Below are positions 28,409 to 37,695 of a stretch of DNA of 64,000 nucleotides, piece after piece (the stretch's first letter is position 1; each line of letters starts with the position of its first letter). The notes under the pieces are model-generated. The model saw nothing but the letters and a program-made list of their open reading frames with translations. It was not told the origin of the DNA and did no database searches. The position numbers were made by a program, and so were the translations under genes. The DNA lies in the NCBI RefSeq assembly GCF_000738775.1, contig NZ_JPOC01000009.1, positions 1 to 64,000 of the forward strand. Reading direction: 5' to 3'. The DNA comes from Prescottella defluvii (GTDB lineage Bacteria; Actinomycetota; Actinomycetes; Mycobacteriales; Mycobacteriaceae).

Positions 28409-29140
28409 ATGTGGTACTGGCTGTTTAAGTACGTGTTGTTGGGTCCGATGCTGTTGCTCCTCGGGCGTCCGAAACTCGAAGGCGCCGAGAACATCCCGAC
28501 CGACGGCCCGGCTATCCTCGCCAGCAACCACCAGGCGGTGCTCGACTCCTTCTTCCTTCCGCTGCGGGTCAACCGCCGCATCACGTTCCTCGCGAAGAGC
28601 GAGTACTTCACCGGCACCGGACTAAAGGGCCGCTTCCAGCGGTGGTTCTTCTCGGCCGTCGGTCAGGTGCCGATCGACCGGACCGGCGCCTCCGCCGCAC
28701 AGGACGCGCTCAACGCGGGCCTGCGGGTGCTCGGTGAGGGCAAGCTGCTCGGGATCTACCCCGAAGGCACCCGCTCGCCCGACGGCCGCCTCTACAAGGG
28801 CAAGACCGGTATGGCCCGCCTCGCGCTCGAATCCGGGGTCAAAGTCATCCCGGTCGCGATGATCGACACCGCGAAGGTCAACCCGATCGGCTCGCGCATG
28901 TGGAAGCCGGCGAAGGTCACCGTCCGCATCGGGGAGCCGATCGACTTCTCCCGCTTCGAGGGCATGGGCGGCAACCGCTTCGTCGAGCGGGCCGTCACCG
29001 ACGAGGTCATGTACAAGCTGATGCGCCTGTCGGGGCAGGAGTACGTCGACATCTACGCGGCCACCCTGAAGGACCCCGGTCCGGCCGCGGTCGAGTCCGC
29101 GGCCGACGCCGCCCGCGTGCCCGACACCCGCGCCGGATAG
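28409..29140 (+). CDS. 1-acyl-sn-glycerol-3-phosphate acyltransferase family (PlsC)
   Basis: The 243-residue membrane-associated acyltransferase has block I NHQAVLD with catalytic His41 and Asp46 and block III EGTRS at 119-123. A hydrophobic N-terminus (WYWLFKYVLLGPMLLLL) precedes them. ATG at 28409 is preceded by CGGAAGGA. Rv2182c is the counterpart. It probably acylates lysophosphatidic acid or a related lipid at the inner membrane; activated chains could come from FadD15 (inference). Confidence 0.9.
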   Translation: MWYWLFKYVLLGPMLLLLGRPKLEGAENIPTDGPAILASNHQAVLDSFFLPLRVNRRITFLAKSEYFTGTGLKGRFQRWFFSAVGQVPIDRTGASAAQDALNAGLRVLGEGKLLGIYPEGTRSPDGRLYKGKTGMARLALESGVKVIPVAMIDTAKVNPIGSRMWKPAKVTVRIGEPIDFSRFEGMGGNRFVERAVTDEVMYKLMRLSGQEYVDIYAATLKDPGPAAVESAADAARVPDTRAG

Positions 29141-29181
29141 GCGAACCCGAAGCCTCCACGATTCCGACCAGCCGAGTGCGG

Positions 29182-29817
29182 ATGCGCGCGGCCACGTGCG
29201 CCGTGGCCGCTGCCACGGCCGTCATGAGTCTGCCCGTGATGTGGATCCGCATCGCCGCGGCCGGCCGGATGCACGATCCGTCCGATGCGCCGCACGCGCC
29301 GGTCGCGATCGTCCTCGGCGCGCGGGTGCGGGCCGGGCGGCCGATGAAGTTCCTCCAGGGCCGGTTGGACGCGGCGGCGGGACTGCTCGCGGACGGCAGG
29401 GCGTCCGTCGTGCTGGTCTCCGGTGACGCCCACGGGAAGTCCGGTGACGAGATCGCCGCGATGACCGGCTATCTCGTGGCGGCGGGCGTCGACCCCGCAC
29501 GGATCGTCGAGGACCCGTACGGGCTGGACACCTACGACACCTGCGTCCGCGCCGCCCGCACGTTCGGCGTCCGCCGTGCCCTCGTCGTCACCCAGCGTTT
29601 CCACCTGCCGCGCACAGTCGCGCTGGGACGCGCCGCCGGCGTCGATGTCGACGGTGTCCGGGCGGGCCGGGCCGGGGGCCGCCGATCGACGCTGCTGAAG
29701 AACACCGTCCGGGAGTTCCTCGCCTACCCGAAGGCCGCACGAGACGTCCTCAGCGGCCGTGCGCCGAAAGTATGCTCTCCGCCCACGGATTCGGTGGCCG
29801 CGGCGCTCGCGCGGTAG
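29182..29817 (+). CDS. DUF218/YdcF-SanA family envelope protein
   Basis: The roughly 211-residue protein has one N-terminal hydrophobic segment (CAVAAATAVMSLPVMWI). A DUF218 domain follows: PVAIVLGARVRAGRP, VLVSGDAHGKSGDE, EDPYGLDTYDTCVRA and VVTQRFHLPRTVAL. SanA and ElyC relatives affect envelope barrier function and lipid carrier metabolism in other bacteria, but the reaction is not established. GTG at 29176 is an alternative start six bases upstream; neither has a strong ribosome site. It follows plsC by 41 bases. Confidence 0.82.
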   Translation: MRAATCAVAAATAVMSLPVMWIRIAAAGRMHDPSDAPHAPVAIVLGARVRAGRPMKFLQGRLDAAAGLLADGRASVVLVSGDAHGKSGDEIAAMTGYLVAAGVDPARIVEDPYGLDTYDTCVRAARTFGVRRALVVTQRFHLPRTVALGRAAGVDVDGVRAGRAGGRRSTLLKNTVREFLAYPKAARDVLSGRAPKVCSPPTDSVAAALAR

Positions 29818-29854
29818 GCCGGTTCCGGGTTCCGATCGCGGTATCTTCCCAGTC

Positions 29855-31051
29855 GTGCCCCTCGCATCGTTCCGGCGAACCCGGCCCCGGCTGTTCTGGA
29901 TCCTCGTCGCCGTCGTGACAGCCGGCCTGTACGCCGGTTCCCTCGCCGTGTACGCGTCGAGCACCGAAGACGAGGACGAGGTCGTCGTCGTTCAGGCCGA
30001 CGCCGACGAGGTGGCCGTGATCGTCACCCCGACGGGGCTGCACCCCGCCTCCGGTCGACTCGACGTCGAGGTCACCATCGTGCCCGGGACCGACTTCACC
30101 GGACCGGACGGGGACACGCTCGCCGTACCGATCAACCTGCATCTGGCGCCCAGCGCGTCGCGCACCGAGTTGCTGTTCCCGGTCGGCTCGGTGCCGACGA
30201 CGTTCGACGCTCAGCTGATGGCGCGGGGCCGGGCCGGGCGGTGGCCGCTCGACCGGTTCGACGTGACCCCCATGGTGGCCGACGCGTACACGGTGGCCGG
30301 GGGTGCCGTCGAGATCCATCGCAGCCGCGTCCTCCTCGCGGACAACGTCGAAGGGTGGACGGTCCGGGCGGAGTCGGTGTCCGTCGACGAGGAGTACGCG
30401 TCCAGCGGTATCGGGGCGGCGGTGTATCTCGCCAGGGGCGTAGGCACCCTGGTGTACTCGGCGATCCTGCTGCTGATGATGGCAACGCTCGCGGCGCTGG
30501 CCGCGTTCGTGGCCGTGCAGACGGCCCGACGGCGCCGCAAGGTGCACACCGACATGCTGAGTTGGATGGCCGCGATGCTGTTCGCGGTCGTCCCGTTGCG
30601 CGGCATCCTGCCGGGCAATCCACCGATCGGCTCGTGGGTCGACATCGCGCTGACCATGTGGGTGGTGGTGACGCTCGTCGGGTCCCTCACGGTGTACGTC
30701 CTGTGCTGGTGGCGTGACACCGCCGGGGAGTGCTCGGACGGGCCGTCAGGGGGCAGCGGCCAGTTGCGGAGTGCCGGCCACCGCGGCGTCGTCGACCCGG
30801 CGGCGTCCGAAGTACACGACGACAGCGGCGATGACGGCGACCGCCCACCACACGTACGCCGACGCGAGGACCTGATCGACCGGGGGCCAGTCGGTTCCCT
30901 CCCAACGTCCGTGACCGAGGCGCCAGTGCGGGGCGATCACGAACATCGCCCAGCTGGCGAGCACGCCGGCACCGAGGACGAGGCTGCGGCGTCGGTAGGC
31001 CTCGACGCCGACGAGCAGGAGCAGCGGAGCCACCCAGACCCAGTGGTGTGA
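29855..31051 (+). CDS. DUF4436 membrane protein with unusual C-terminal extension
   Basis: The reading frame from GTG 29855 gives about 398 residues. Residues 1-288 match the DUF4436 layout: an N-terminal helix (LFWILVAVVTAGLYAGSLAVY), an extracytoplasmic beta-rich domain, and three C-terminal helices ending in LTVYVLCWWRDT. Beyond that, about 110 hydrophilic residues read through sequence that is antisense to the end of the convergent mannosyltransferase gene. Shifting frame at about 30710 would give a stop at 30717, close to the expected end. The extension therefore looks like a lost stop or an indel. It corresponds in position to Rv2180c; function unknown. Confidence 0.65.
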   Translation: MPLASFRRTRPRLFWILVAVVTAGLYAGSLAVYASSTEDEDEVVVVQADADEVAVIVTPTGLHPASGRLDVEVTIVPGTDFTGPDGDTLAVPINLHLAPSASRTELLFPVGSVPTTFDAQLMARGRAGRWPLDRFDVTPMVADAYTVAGGAVEIHRSRVLLADNVEGWTVRAESVSVDEEYASSGIGAAVYLARGVGTLVYSAILLLMMATLAALAAFVAVQTARRRRKVHTDMLSWMAAMLFAVVPLRGILPGNPPIGSWVDIALTMWVVVTLVGSLTVYVLCWWRDTAGECSDGPSGGSGQLRSAGHRGVVDPAASEVHDDSGDDGDRPPHVRRREDLIDRGPVGSLPTSVTEAPVRGDHEHRPAGEHAGTEDEAAASVGLDADEQEQRSHPDPVV

Positions 31052-32056
31052 CCACGACACCGGCGAGACCAGCAGCCCGAGCAGTGCGTTGACGCACAAC
31101 GCCAGCGCCGTCGCACCCGCCGCGAACGCCCGCCACATCGCGAACCCGGCGAGCACCAGCGCGGCGGCACTTAGCAGCAGCCACAGCACGCTGCGGACGG
31201 ACGGGTCGAGACCGAGCCGGGCGAGGACACCGGTGATGCTCTGGTTCGCGGGATACGCGGGCGTACCGATCCGGCCCGAATCGCGCAGGGTGTCGGTCCA
31301 GTACGTCCACGAGTCGGCGCGCGCCAGCACGAACCCGATCGCGCCGAACCCGACGAAACTCAGCCCCGTCGTCACCGTCGCCCGGAAGTCCTTGCGGAGC
31401 AGGAAGAACAGGACGAAGACGGCGGGAGTCAGCTTGACGGCTGCCACGAACCCGATCAGCATGCCCCGCGGCCACGGCGTCTTCTTCATCAGAGTGTCGG
31501 CGGCGACGCACGCCATCAGCAGGATGTTCACCTGGCCGTAGTCCAGCGTCGAGTACACCGGCTCGAGCGTCAGGGCGGCGGCCGCGGCGGCCAGCGCCGT
31601 CCAGACCAGCGTGGAGCGCGGCGAGATCCCGATCGACGCGAGCGTCAGCACCAGCGTCGCGAACAACGCCACCAACGACAGGACCGTCAGCACCCCACCC
31701 GCCGCTTCCAGCGAGATCGCCGACATCGGACTGAACACCACCGCCGCGAGCGGCGGATAGGTGAACGGCAGCCCGATCCCCGACTGCGTCGGCGGCATCG
31801 CGCCGTACAGCGGACCACCGTCGGCGAACACCGAACCGCCGAGCCGGTACACGTCGAGGTCAATCCGATAGTAGGAGCCGATGTCGCGCAGGCCGGGGAT
31901 CCCGACCAGGTGGTATGCCGCGCCGGCCACACACGCGATCACGATCGCGATCCGGGCGGCGACGATGCCCGTCGAGCGCGGTCGCGGCGTCGCCGGTGGC
32001 GAGTCCGCCGCGGCAGGGGAGGACCGGTCGGCGGAATCGGGGGTGGGGGTGCGCAC
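30746..32056 (-). CDS. mptC: GT87 polyprenyl-phosphate-mannose mannosyltransferase (MptC-like)
   Basis: This 436-residue polytopic GT-C enzyme has about ten hydrophobic segments. The catalytic-loop aspartate lies early (YYRIDLDVYRLGG), followed by GLPFTYPPLAAVVF, as in GT87 alpha-mannosyltransferases. By sequence type and position it matches Rv2181, which adds alpha-1,2-mannose branches to lipomannan/LAM using polyprenyl-phosphate-mannose on the outer face of the membrane. Its 3' end overlaps the extended DUF4436 frame on the other strand by 306 bases. Confidence 0.82.
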   Translation of the reverse strand: MRTPTPDSADRSSPAAADSPPATPRPRSTGIVAARIAIVIACVAGAAYHLVGIPGLRDIGSYYRIDLDVYRLGGSVFADGGPLYGAMPPTQSGIGLPFTYPPLAAVVFSPMSAISLEAAGGVLTVLSLVALFATLVLTLASIGISPRSTLVWTALAAAAAALTLEPVYSTLDYGQVNILLMACVAADTLMKKTPWPRGMLIGFVAAVKLTPAVFVLFFLLRKDFRATVTTGLSFVGFGAIGFVLARADSWTYWTDTLRDSGRIGTPAYPANQSITGVLARLGLDPSVRSVLWLLLSAAALVLAGFAMWRAFAAGATALALCVNALLGLLVSPVSWSHHWVWVAPLLLLVGVEAYRRRSLVLGAGVLASWAMFVIAPHWRLGHGRWEGTDWPPVDQVLASAYVWWAVAVIAAVVVYFGRRRVDDAAVAGTPQLAAAP

Positions 32057-32125
32057 CTCGCTATCCTGCTACGAACAGGGGACGTGGTGTCGAGTGACCC
32101 GGCGCGTGGGGCATAAGCTCTCCCG

Positions 32126-32617
32126 GTGCGCTACTTCTACGACTGCGAGTTCATCGAGGATGGTCGCACAATCGAGCTCGTCTCGATCGGTGTGGTTTGC
32201 GAGGACGGCCGCGAGTTCTACGCGGTGTCCACCGAGTTCGATCCCGACCGGGCCGGCAAATGGGTCCGCCGGAACGTGCTGCCCAAGCTGCCGCCGCCGT
32301 CGTCGCCGCTGTGGAAGAGCCGGTCCCGGATCCGCGACGACCTGATGAAGTTCCTCGTCCCGCGTCCGGGTATCGAACCGGAACTGTGGGCGTGGGTCGC
32401 GGCGTACGACCACGTCGCGCTCTGCCAGCTGTGGGGTGCGATGACCGAGCTGCCGTCGAACATGCCGCGCTACACCCGTGAACTGCGCCAGCACTGGGAG
32501 TTCCACGGCTGCCCGCCGCTGCCGCCGGTCCCCGACGACGCGCACGACGCGCTCGCCGACGCCCGGCACAACCTCGCGAAGTTCGACGCGATCGAGGCAT
32601 TCCGCGCCGTCAGGTGA
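32126..32617 (+). CDS. 3'-5' exoribonuclease, DEDDh family (Rv2179c type)
   Basis: The compact 163-residue nuclease begins MRYFYDCEFIEDGRTIEL, with catalytic Asp6 and Glu8. The third acidic residue is in WVAAYDHVALCQLWG, and the C-terminal HDALADARHNL gives the His and last Asp of the DEDDh site. This matches the Rv2179c family, whose mycobacterial member was shown to be a 3' exoribonuclease with RNase T-like fold. GTG at 32126 is the only start that keeps the first catalytic strand. It lies upstream of aroG on the same strand. Confidence 0.9.
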   Translation: MRYFYDCEFIEDGRTIELVSIGVVCEDGREFYAVSTEFDPDRAGKWVRRNVLPKLPPPSSPLWKSRSRIRDDLMKFLVPRPGIEPELWAWVAAYDHVALCQLWGAMTELPSNMPRYTRELRQHWEFHGCPPLPPVPDDAHDALADARHNLAKFDAIEAFRAVR

Positions 32618-32657
32618 TGCGAATCGCTCGCCGGTCCGCTGCGGCGAATCCCCGTGA

Positions 32658-34091
<1,434 letters not shown>

Positions 34092-34101
34092 CCTCCACCC
34101 C

Positions 34102-34162
34102 GTAACAGCTGAAGGGTCCCTTCGTACGCGCACAGCGCACGAAGGGACCCTTCAGCTGTTAC
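34102..34162. terminator. Long 24-bp hairpin terminator between aroG and pknL
   Basis: The arms 34102-34125 and 34139-34162 are perfect inverted complements over 24 bases, with a small inner GCGC stem in the 13-base centre. It sits between convergent genes, 10 bases after the aroG stop and 27 bases before that of pknL. The length and perfection are unusual even for this genome. Confidence 0.8.
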
Positions 34163-34188
34163 CAGGGGGCGATGCGCGGGCGCCGCGG

Positions 34189-36210
34189 TCAGGGGAAGGA
34201 GATCAGCGTGACGGTGCCGCCGGGGGCCACCCGGTCACCGGTACCCGGATTCTGCGAGATCACCAGGGACCGGTCCGATCCGGCCACCTGACGGACCTCG
34301 TACTGCAGGCCCAGTCGGTCCAACTCCGATTTCGCGGAGCCGACGGTGCGTCCGAGCATCGACGGAACCTTCACCGCGTTGGAGACCATCAGGGTGACGC
34401 TCGACCCGGCCTTGACGCTGGTCCCCACCGCGGGGTCGGTGCCGACGGCGTCGCCGGCGTCGACGTTCGCGTCGAACACCTGCCGGGCGTCGCGGACGGT
34501 GATGCCGACCGAGTCCAGTGCCTGACGGGCGGCGTCCTCCGACATCCCGGAGACGTTCGGGACGTCCACCGGCGGTGCGCCCTTGCTGCGGATCATCCGC
34601 ACCTCGGCTCCGACGTCGAGCATCGTGCCGGGGGCCGGTTCGAGTGCGGCGATGCCGCCGACCGGGACCCGCGCACTGAATGCCTCGCCACCGTCGACGG
34701 GGGTGAACGTGCGCTCGCGCAGCGAGGCCTCGACCGCGGCGACGTCGCCGCGGCCGCTGACCTCGGGGACGGTGGGACGGCCCAGCGACACCAGCAGTGT
34801 CACGTCCGATCCGCGCGGCACCTTCGCACCCGCGGCCGGATCGGTGCCGACCAGGGCGTCGACGGCCACGACGTTCGAGTACTCGCCCCGGGTCTGCGCG
34901 GAGAGTCCCGCCGCCTCGATCGCGGTGGTGGCGCCGGCGGTGTCGAGGCCGTCGATCGCCGGGATCGCCGCGTACCGCCCCGAGCCCAGCCACCAGCCGC
35001 CGAATCCGAGTCCGGCGGCGACCAGCAGGATTACCAGCAGCCACACCAGGACGGTGCGCCGGGATCGGAGGCGCTGAGCGTCGAGGCTCCCGTGGCCGGG
35101 CTCGGCGGGTGGTTCGTGGCCGGACGGGGTCTCGGGCAGGCGCGGCGTCGCGGTGGTGACGACCTTGGTGTGCTGGACACCCGACGGCCGTCCGTCCGCC
35201 GGTGCCGCCGGCATCACCGTCGTCGCGTTCTCGGGCGGCCCGACCGCCCCGGCAGCGGGGTTCGCCGGGTTCTCCGGGTTCTCGTGCGGCGTGCGGGTGG
35301 TCGCGGCGGAGGCGACGCCGACCTGTTGCGGCGCCCGACGTGGGGCCGGAACCCGGTACGACGGCAACTGCAACTGCGCGCTCACCGAACGCAACTCGGC
35401 CGCCATCGCGGCGGCATCCGCGAAACGCTCGTCCGGGTTGCGTTCGGTGGCGCGGACAACGAGTTCGTCGAACTCCGCCGGGACACCGTCGATGACGCTG
35501 CTGGGCTCGGGGACGTCGTTGTCGATGCGCTGGTAGGCGATCGACAGCGACGTGTCGCCGGCGAAGGGCGTGGTACCGGTCAGCATCTCGAACAGCAGGA
35601 TCCCGGCCGCGTAGACGTCGCTGCGGGCGTCCGCGGTCCCGGTGGTGACCTGCTCGGGAGACAGGTAGGCGGCGGTGCCGAGGATGACGCTGCGCGACGT
35701 CGTGTTCGACGCGGCGATCGCCCGGACCAGACCGAAGTCGGCGATCTTGACGTCCCCCGCGTGCGAGATGAGCACGTTCTCGGGCTTGACGTCCCGGTGG
35801 ACCAGGCCGGCGCGATGCGCGACGGCGAGTGCCTCGAGCACGGGCCGGGCGACGGCCGCGGCGGCGTGCGGGGGCATCGGGCCGCGTTCGCGCAGGAGCT
35901 CCCGCAGCGTGCCGCCCTCGACGAGCTCCATGACCAGGAAGGCGTGCTCGCCGTCGCTGCCCTGGTCGTGGACGCCGACCAGTCCGGGATGGTTGAGCCG
36001 GGCTACCGCGCGGGCCTCGAACTCGAAGCGGGCGAGGAACTGAGGATCGGCCGCGAACTGCGGATCCATCACCTTGATCGCGACCGGTCGGTCCAGACGC
36101 AGGTCCATGCCGCGATACACGGTGGACATGCCGCCGCGCGCGATGGGTGCATCGATGCGGTAGCGCCGATCGAGCACCACGCCGATCAGTCGTCGACCTC
36201 CGGGATTCAA
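34189..36210 (-). CDS. pknL: Serine/threonine protein kinase PknL with four PASTA domains
   Basis: The roughly 673-residue receptor kinase has a cytoplasmic kinase domain: glycine loop ARGGMSTVYRG, Lys46 in VAIKVMD, HRDVKPEN with Asp140, DFG with Asp158, and GTAAYLSPEQ. A Pro/Ala-rich juxtamembrane region follows, then one membrane helix (about 385-408, VLVWLLVILLVAAGLGFGG). About 265 extracellular residues form four PASTA repeats (for example PEVSGRGDVAAVEASL, PNVSGMSEDAARQALDSVG). I use TTG at 36210, with GAGGGGG eight bases upstream. The M. tuberculosis PknL lacks PASTA domains, so this form may sense muropeptides directly. Confidence 0.9.
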   Translation of the reverse strand: MNPGGRRLIGVVLDRRYRIDAPIARGGMSTVYRGMDLRLDRPVAIKVMDPQFAADPQFLARFEFEARAVARLNHPGLVGVHDQGSDGEHAFLVMELVEGGTLRELLRERGPMPPHAAAAVARPVLEALAVAHRAGLVHRDVKPENVLISHAGDVKIADFGLVRAIAASNTTSRSVILGTAAYLSPEQVTTGTADARSDVYAAGILLFEMLTGTTPFAGDTSLSIAYQRIDNDVPEPSSVIDGVPAEFDELVVRATERNPDERFADAAAMAAELRSVSAQLQLPSYRVPAPRRAPQQVGVASAATTRTPHENPENPANPAAGAVGPPENATTVMPAAPADGRPSGVQHTKVVTTATPRLPETPSGHEPPAEPGHGSLDAQRLRSRRTVLVWLLVILLVAAGLGFGGWWLGSGRYAAIPAIDGLDTAGATTAIEAAGLSAQTRGEYSNVVAVDALVGTDPAAGAKVPRGSDVTLLVSLGRPTVPEVSGRGDVAAVEASLRERTFTPVDGGEAFSARVPVGGIAALEPAPGTMLDVGAEVRMIRSKGAPPVDVPNVSGMSEDAARQALDSVGITVRDARQVFDANVDAGDAVGTDPAVGTSVKAGSSVTLMVSNAVKVPSMLGRTVGSAKSELDRLGLQYEVRQVAGSDRSLVISQNPGTGDRVAPGGTVTLISFP

Positions 36211-36331
36211 GCTTGCGCCCCCTCGTTCCTTCCACAGATTCAGTTCGATCGTAGTCAGCCCGCGCCGCCGTCCCGCTCCCACGACGGGACCGTGGTCGAA
36301 GCGGCGGTGCGGACCCGATAACGTTACGGGA

Positions 36332-36700
36332 GTGAGTGCTATCCCTTACTGCGATGACGTGTTGGACCGATCGATCTCTCTGCTGCAGTTGGCAGACGTG
36401 TCGAAGCAGATGGGTCTGGTCGTCACCCAGGTGCATCAGTTGCTGCGTGACCGGGAGATGATCGCCGTTCGACGGGACAGCGTCCTCGGCGTTCCGGAGG
36501 CGTTCTTCGGCGACGACGGACAGCCCGTCCGTTTCCTGGCCGGGCTGATCCGGGTGCTGAAGGACGGCGGCTACGAGGACGAGGAAATCCTGCAGTGGCT
36601 GTTCACCGAGGACGATTCGTTGCCCGGTACCCCCGTCGACGCGCTGCACGGCGACCTGGCCCGCGAGGTTGTCCGCCGGGCACAGTCGATGGCCTTCTGA
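36332..36700 (+). CDS. DNA-binding regulator adjacent to pknL (Rv2175c family)
   Basis: The 122-residue protein contains a winged helix-turn-helix-like N-terminal half (LLQLADVSKQMGLVVTQVHQLLRDREMIAVRR) and a C-terminal helical half (VRFLAGLIRVLKDGGYEDEEILQWLF). It matches Rv2175c, which is phosphorylated by PknL in M. tuberculosis and binds DNA. Here it is divergent from pknL with a 121-base shared upstream region, which supports a kinase-regulator pair. Start is GTG at 36332. Its targets are unknown; the carotenoid and mptA genes are the nearest candidates by position only. Confidence 0.88.
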   Translation: MSAIPYCDDVLDRSISLLQLADVSKQMGLVVTQVHQLLRDREMIAVRRDSVLGVPEAFFGDDGQPVRFLAGLIRVLKDGGYEDEEILQWLFTEDDSLPGTPVDALHGDLAREVVRRAQSMAF

Positions 36701-36708
36701 GCTTCGCT

Positions 36709-36741
36709 GGTCGCGTCGCGGGGCCGACTCGCGACGCGACC
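36709..36741. terminator. Hairpin terminator between the Rv2175c-type gene and crtB
   Basis: A 12-bp stem GGTCGCGTCGCG/CGCGACGCGACC (36709-36720 with 36730-36741) with a 9-base loop lies between convergent genes. Confidence 0.7.
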
Positions 36742-36761
36742 TGACGGTGTGGTGTGTGCCG

Positions 36762-37670
36762 TCAGCGGTCCCGCACCGTCAGGGTTCGCGCGAGCAGCGG
36801 CAACGCCACCGCCAGTCGTCGGTGCCGAGGAACTGTCGCGCGCCGGTCGAGGACCCGGAATCCGCTGGTCTCGACCTCGTCGAGGATCTCGGCATACAGC
36901 ACGAACGCGGCGCGCATCCCCGGACGGACGTGGGGTTCGAGCATGTCCAGTCCCGGCTCCGCCCGCCGGTAGAGCGCCCGCGTGACGGCCGCGAAGTGGG
37001 CGAGCGCCCGCCGCAGCCGCGGGTCGACCGTCCCGGTGCGCCGACAGTGGCGCAGCAGGTCCTCGTCCACCCCGAACGCGGTCCACGTGTCGGCCGGCAG
37101 ATACACCCGGCCACGGTCGAGGTCCTCGCCGACATCGCGGATGAAATTGGTCATCTGGAAGGCCTCGCCGAGCGCCGCCGCCGGAGGTGAGGCCTCCGCG
37201 AGGGACGTCGTGGTGCCCAGGACGGGCAGCATCTGCAGGCCGATCACCGCGGCCGACCCGTGCATGTACCGGCGCAGCGCGTCCATGTCGGGGTAGCTCG
37301 CACAGAAGGTCGGCGTGCCCGGGATGTCCATGCGCATCGAGTCGAGGAACGCCCGGAAGTGGGCGACCGGGATGTCGTAGCGGCGGATCGTGTCGGCGAG
37401 GGCGGCGACGACCGCGCCGGTGCGCGGATCGGTCACCGGGCGTCCGGCGAGTGCGTCGTCGAGGTGCGACTCGACGAGGTCGACCGCGGCCGCCCGCTCC
37501 GCCGGTGCCCGCCCGGCACAGTCCACATCGACGACGGCGTACACGGCCGGGCGTCGCTCGACCGGCAGGAGTCGGGTGGCCAGGTAGTACGTGCGGCCGT
37601 GCTCGGCCGCCAGTCGTCGGCAACGGCGGTACGCCGAAGGCAGGTCGTGGACTGGAACGGTGGGGGTCAC
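36762..37670 (-). CDS. crtB: Phytoene synthase, first aspartate motif apparently missing
   Basis: The 302-residue trans-isoprenyl diphosphate synthase (squalene/phytoene synthase family) would couple two GGPP into phytoene. The second aspartate motif is intact (NFIRDVGED, Asp179-Asp183), as are YPDMDALRRYMHGSAAVIG and GRVYLP. At the first motif, where the family has an Asp-rich R-x-x-D-D/E-x-x-D stretch after AVYAVV, this protein reads AVYAVVDVDCAGRA (residues 42-55). That looks like an in-frame loss of about seven residues. Unless another residue compensates, Mg2+-diphosphate binding would be impaired. It is the last gene of the idsA2-crtI-mptA-crtB run. Confidence 0.82.
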   Translation of the reverse strand: MTPTVPVHDLPSAYRRCRRLAAEHGRTYYLATRLLPVERRPAVYAVVDVDCAGRAPAERAAAVDLVESHLDDALAGRPVTDPRTGAVVAALADTIRRYDIPVAHFRAFLDSMRMDIPGTPTFCASYPDMDALRRYMHGSAAVIGLQMLPVLGTTTSLAEASPPAAALGEAFQMTNFIRDVGEDLDRGRVYLPADTWTAFGVDEDLLRHCRRTGTVDPRLRRALAHFAAVTRALYRRAEPGLDMLEPHVRPGMRAAFVLYAEILDEVETSGFRVLDRRATVPRHRRLAVALPLLARTLTVRDR

Positions 37671-37695
37671 GGCAGTGGAAGGGGCGCTGGGGATA

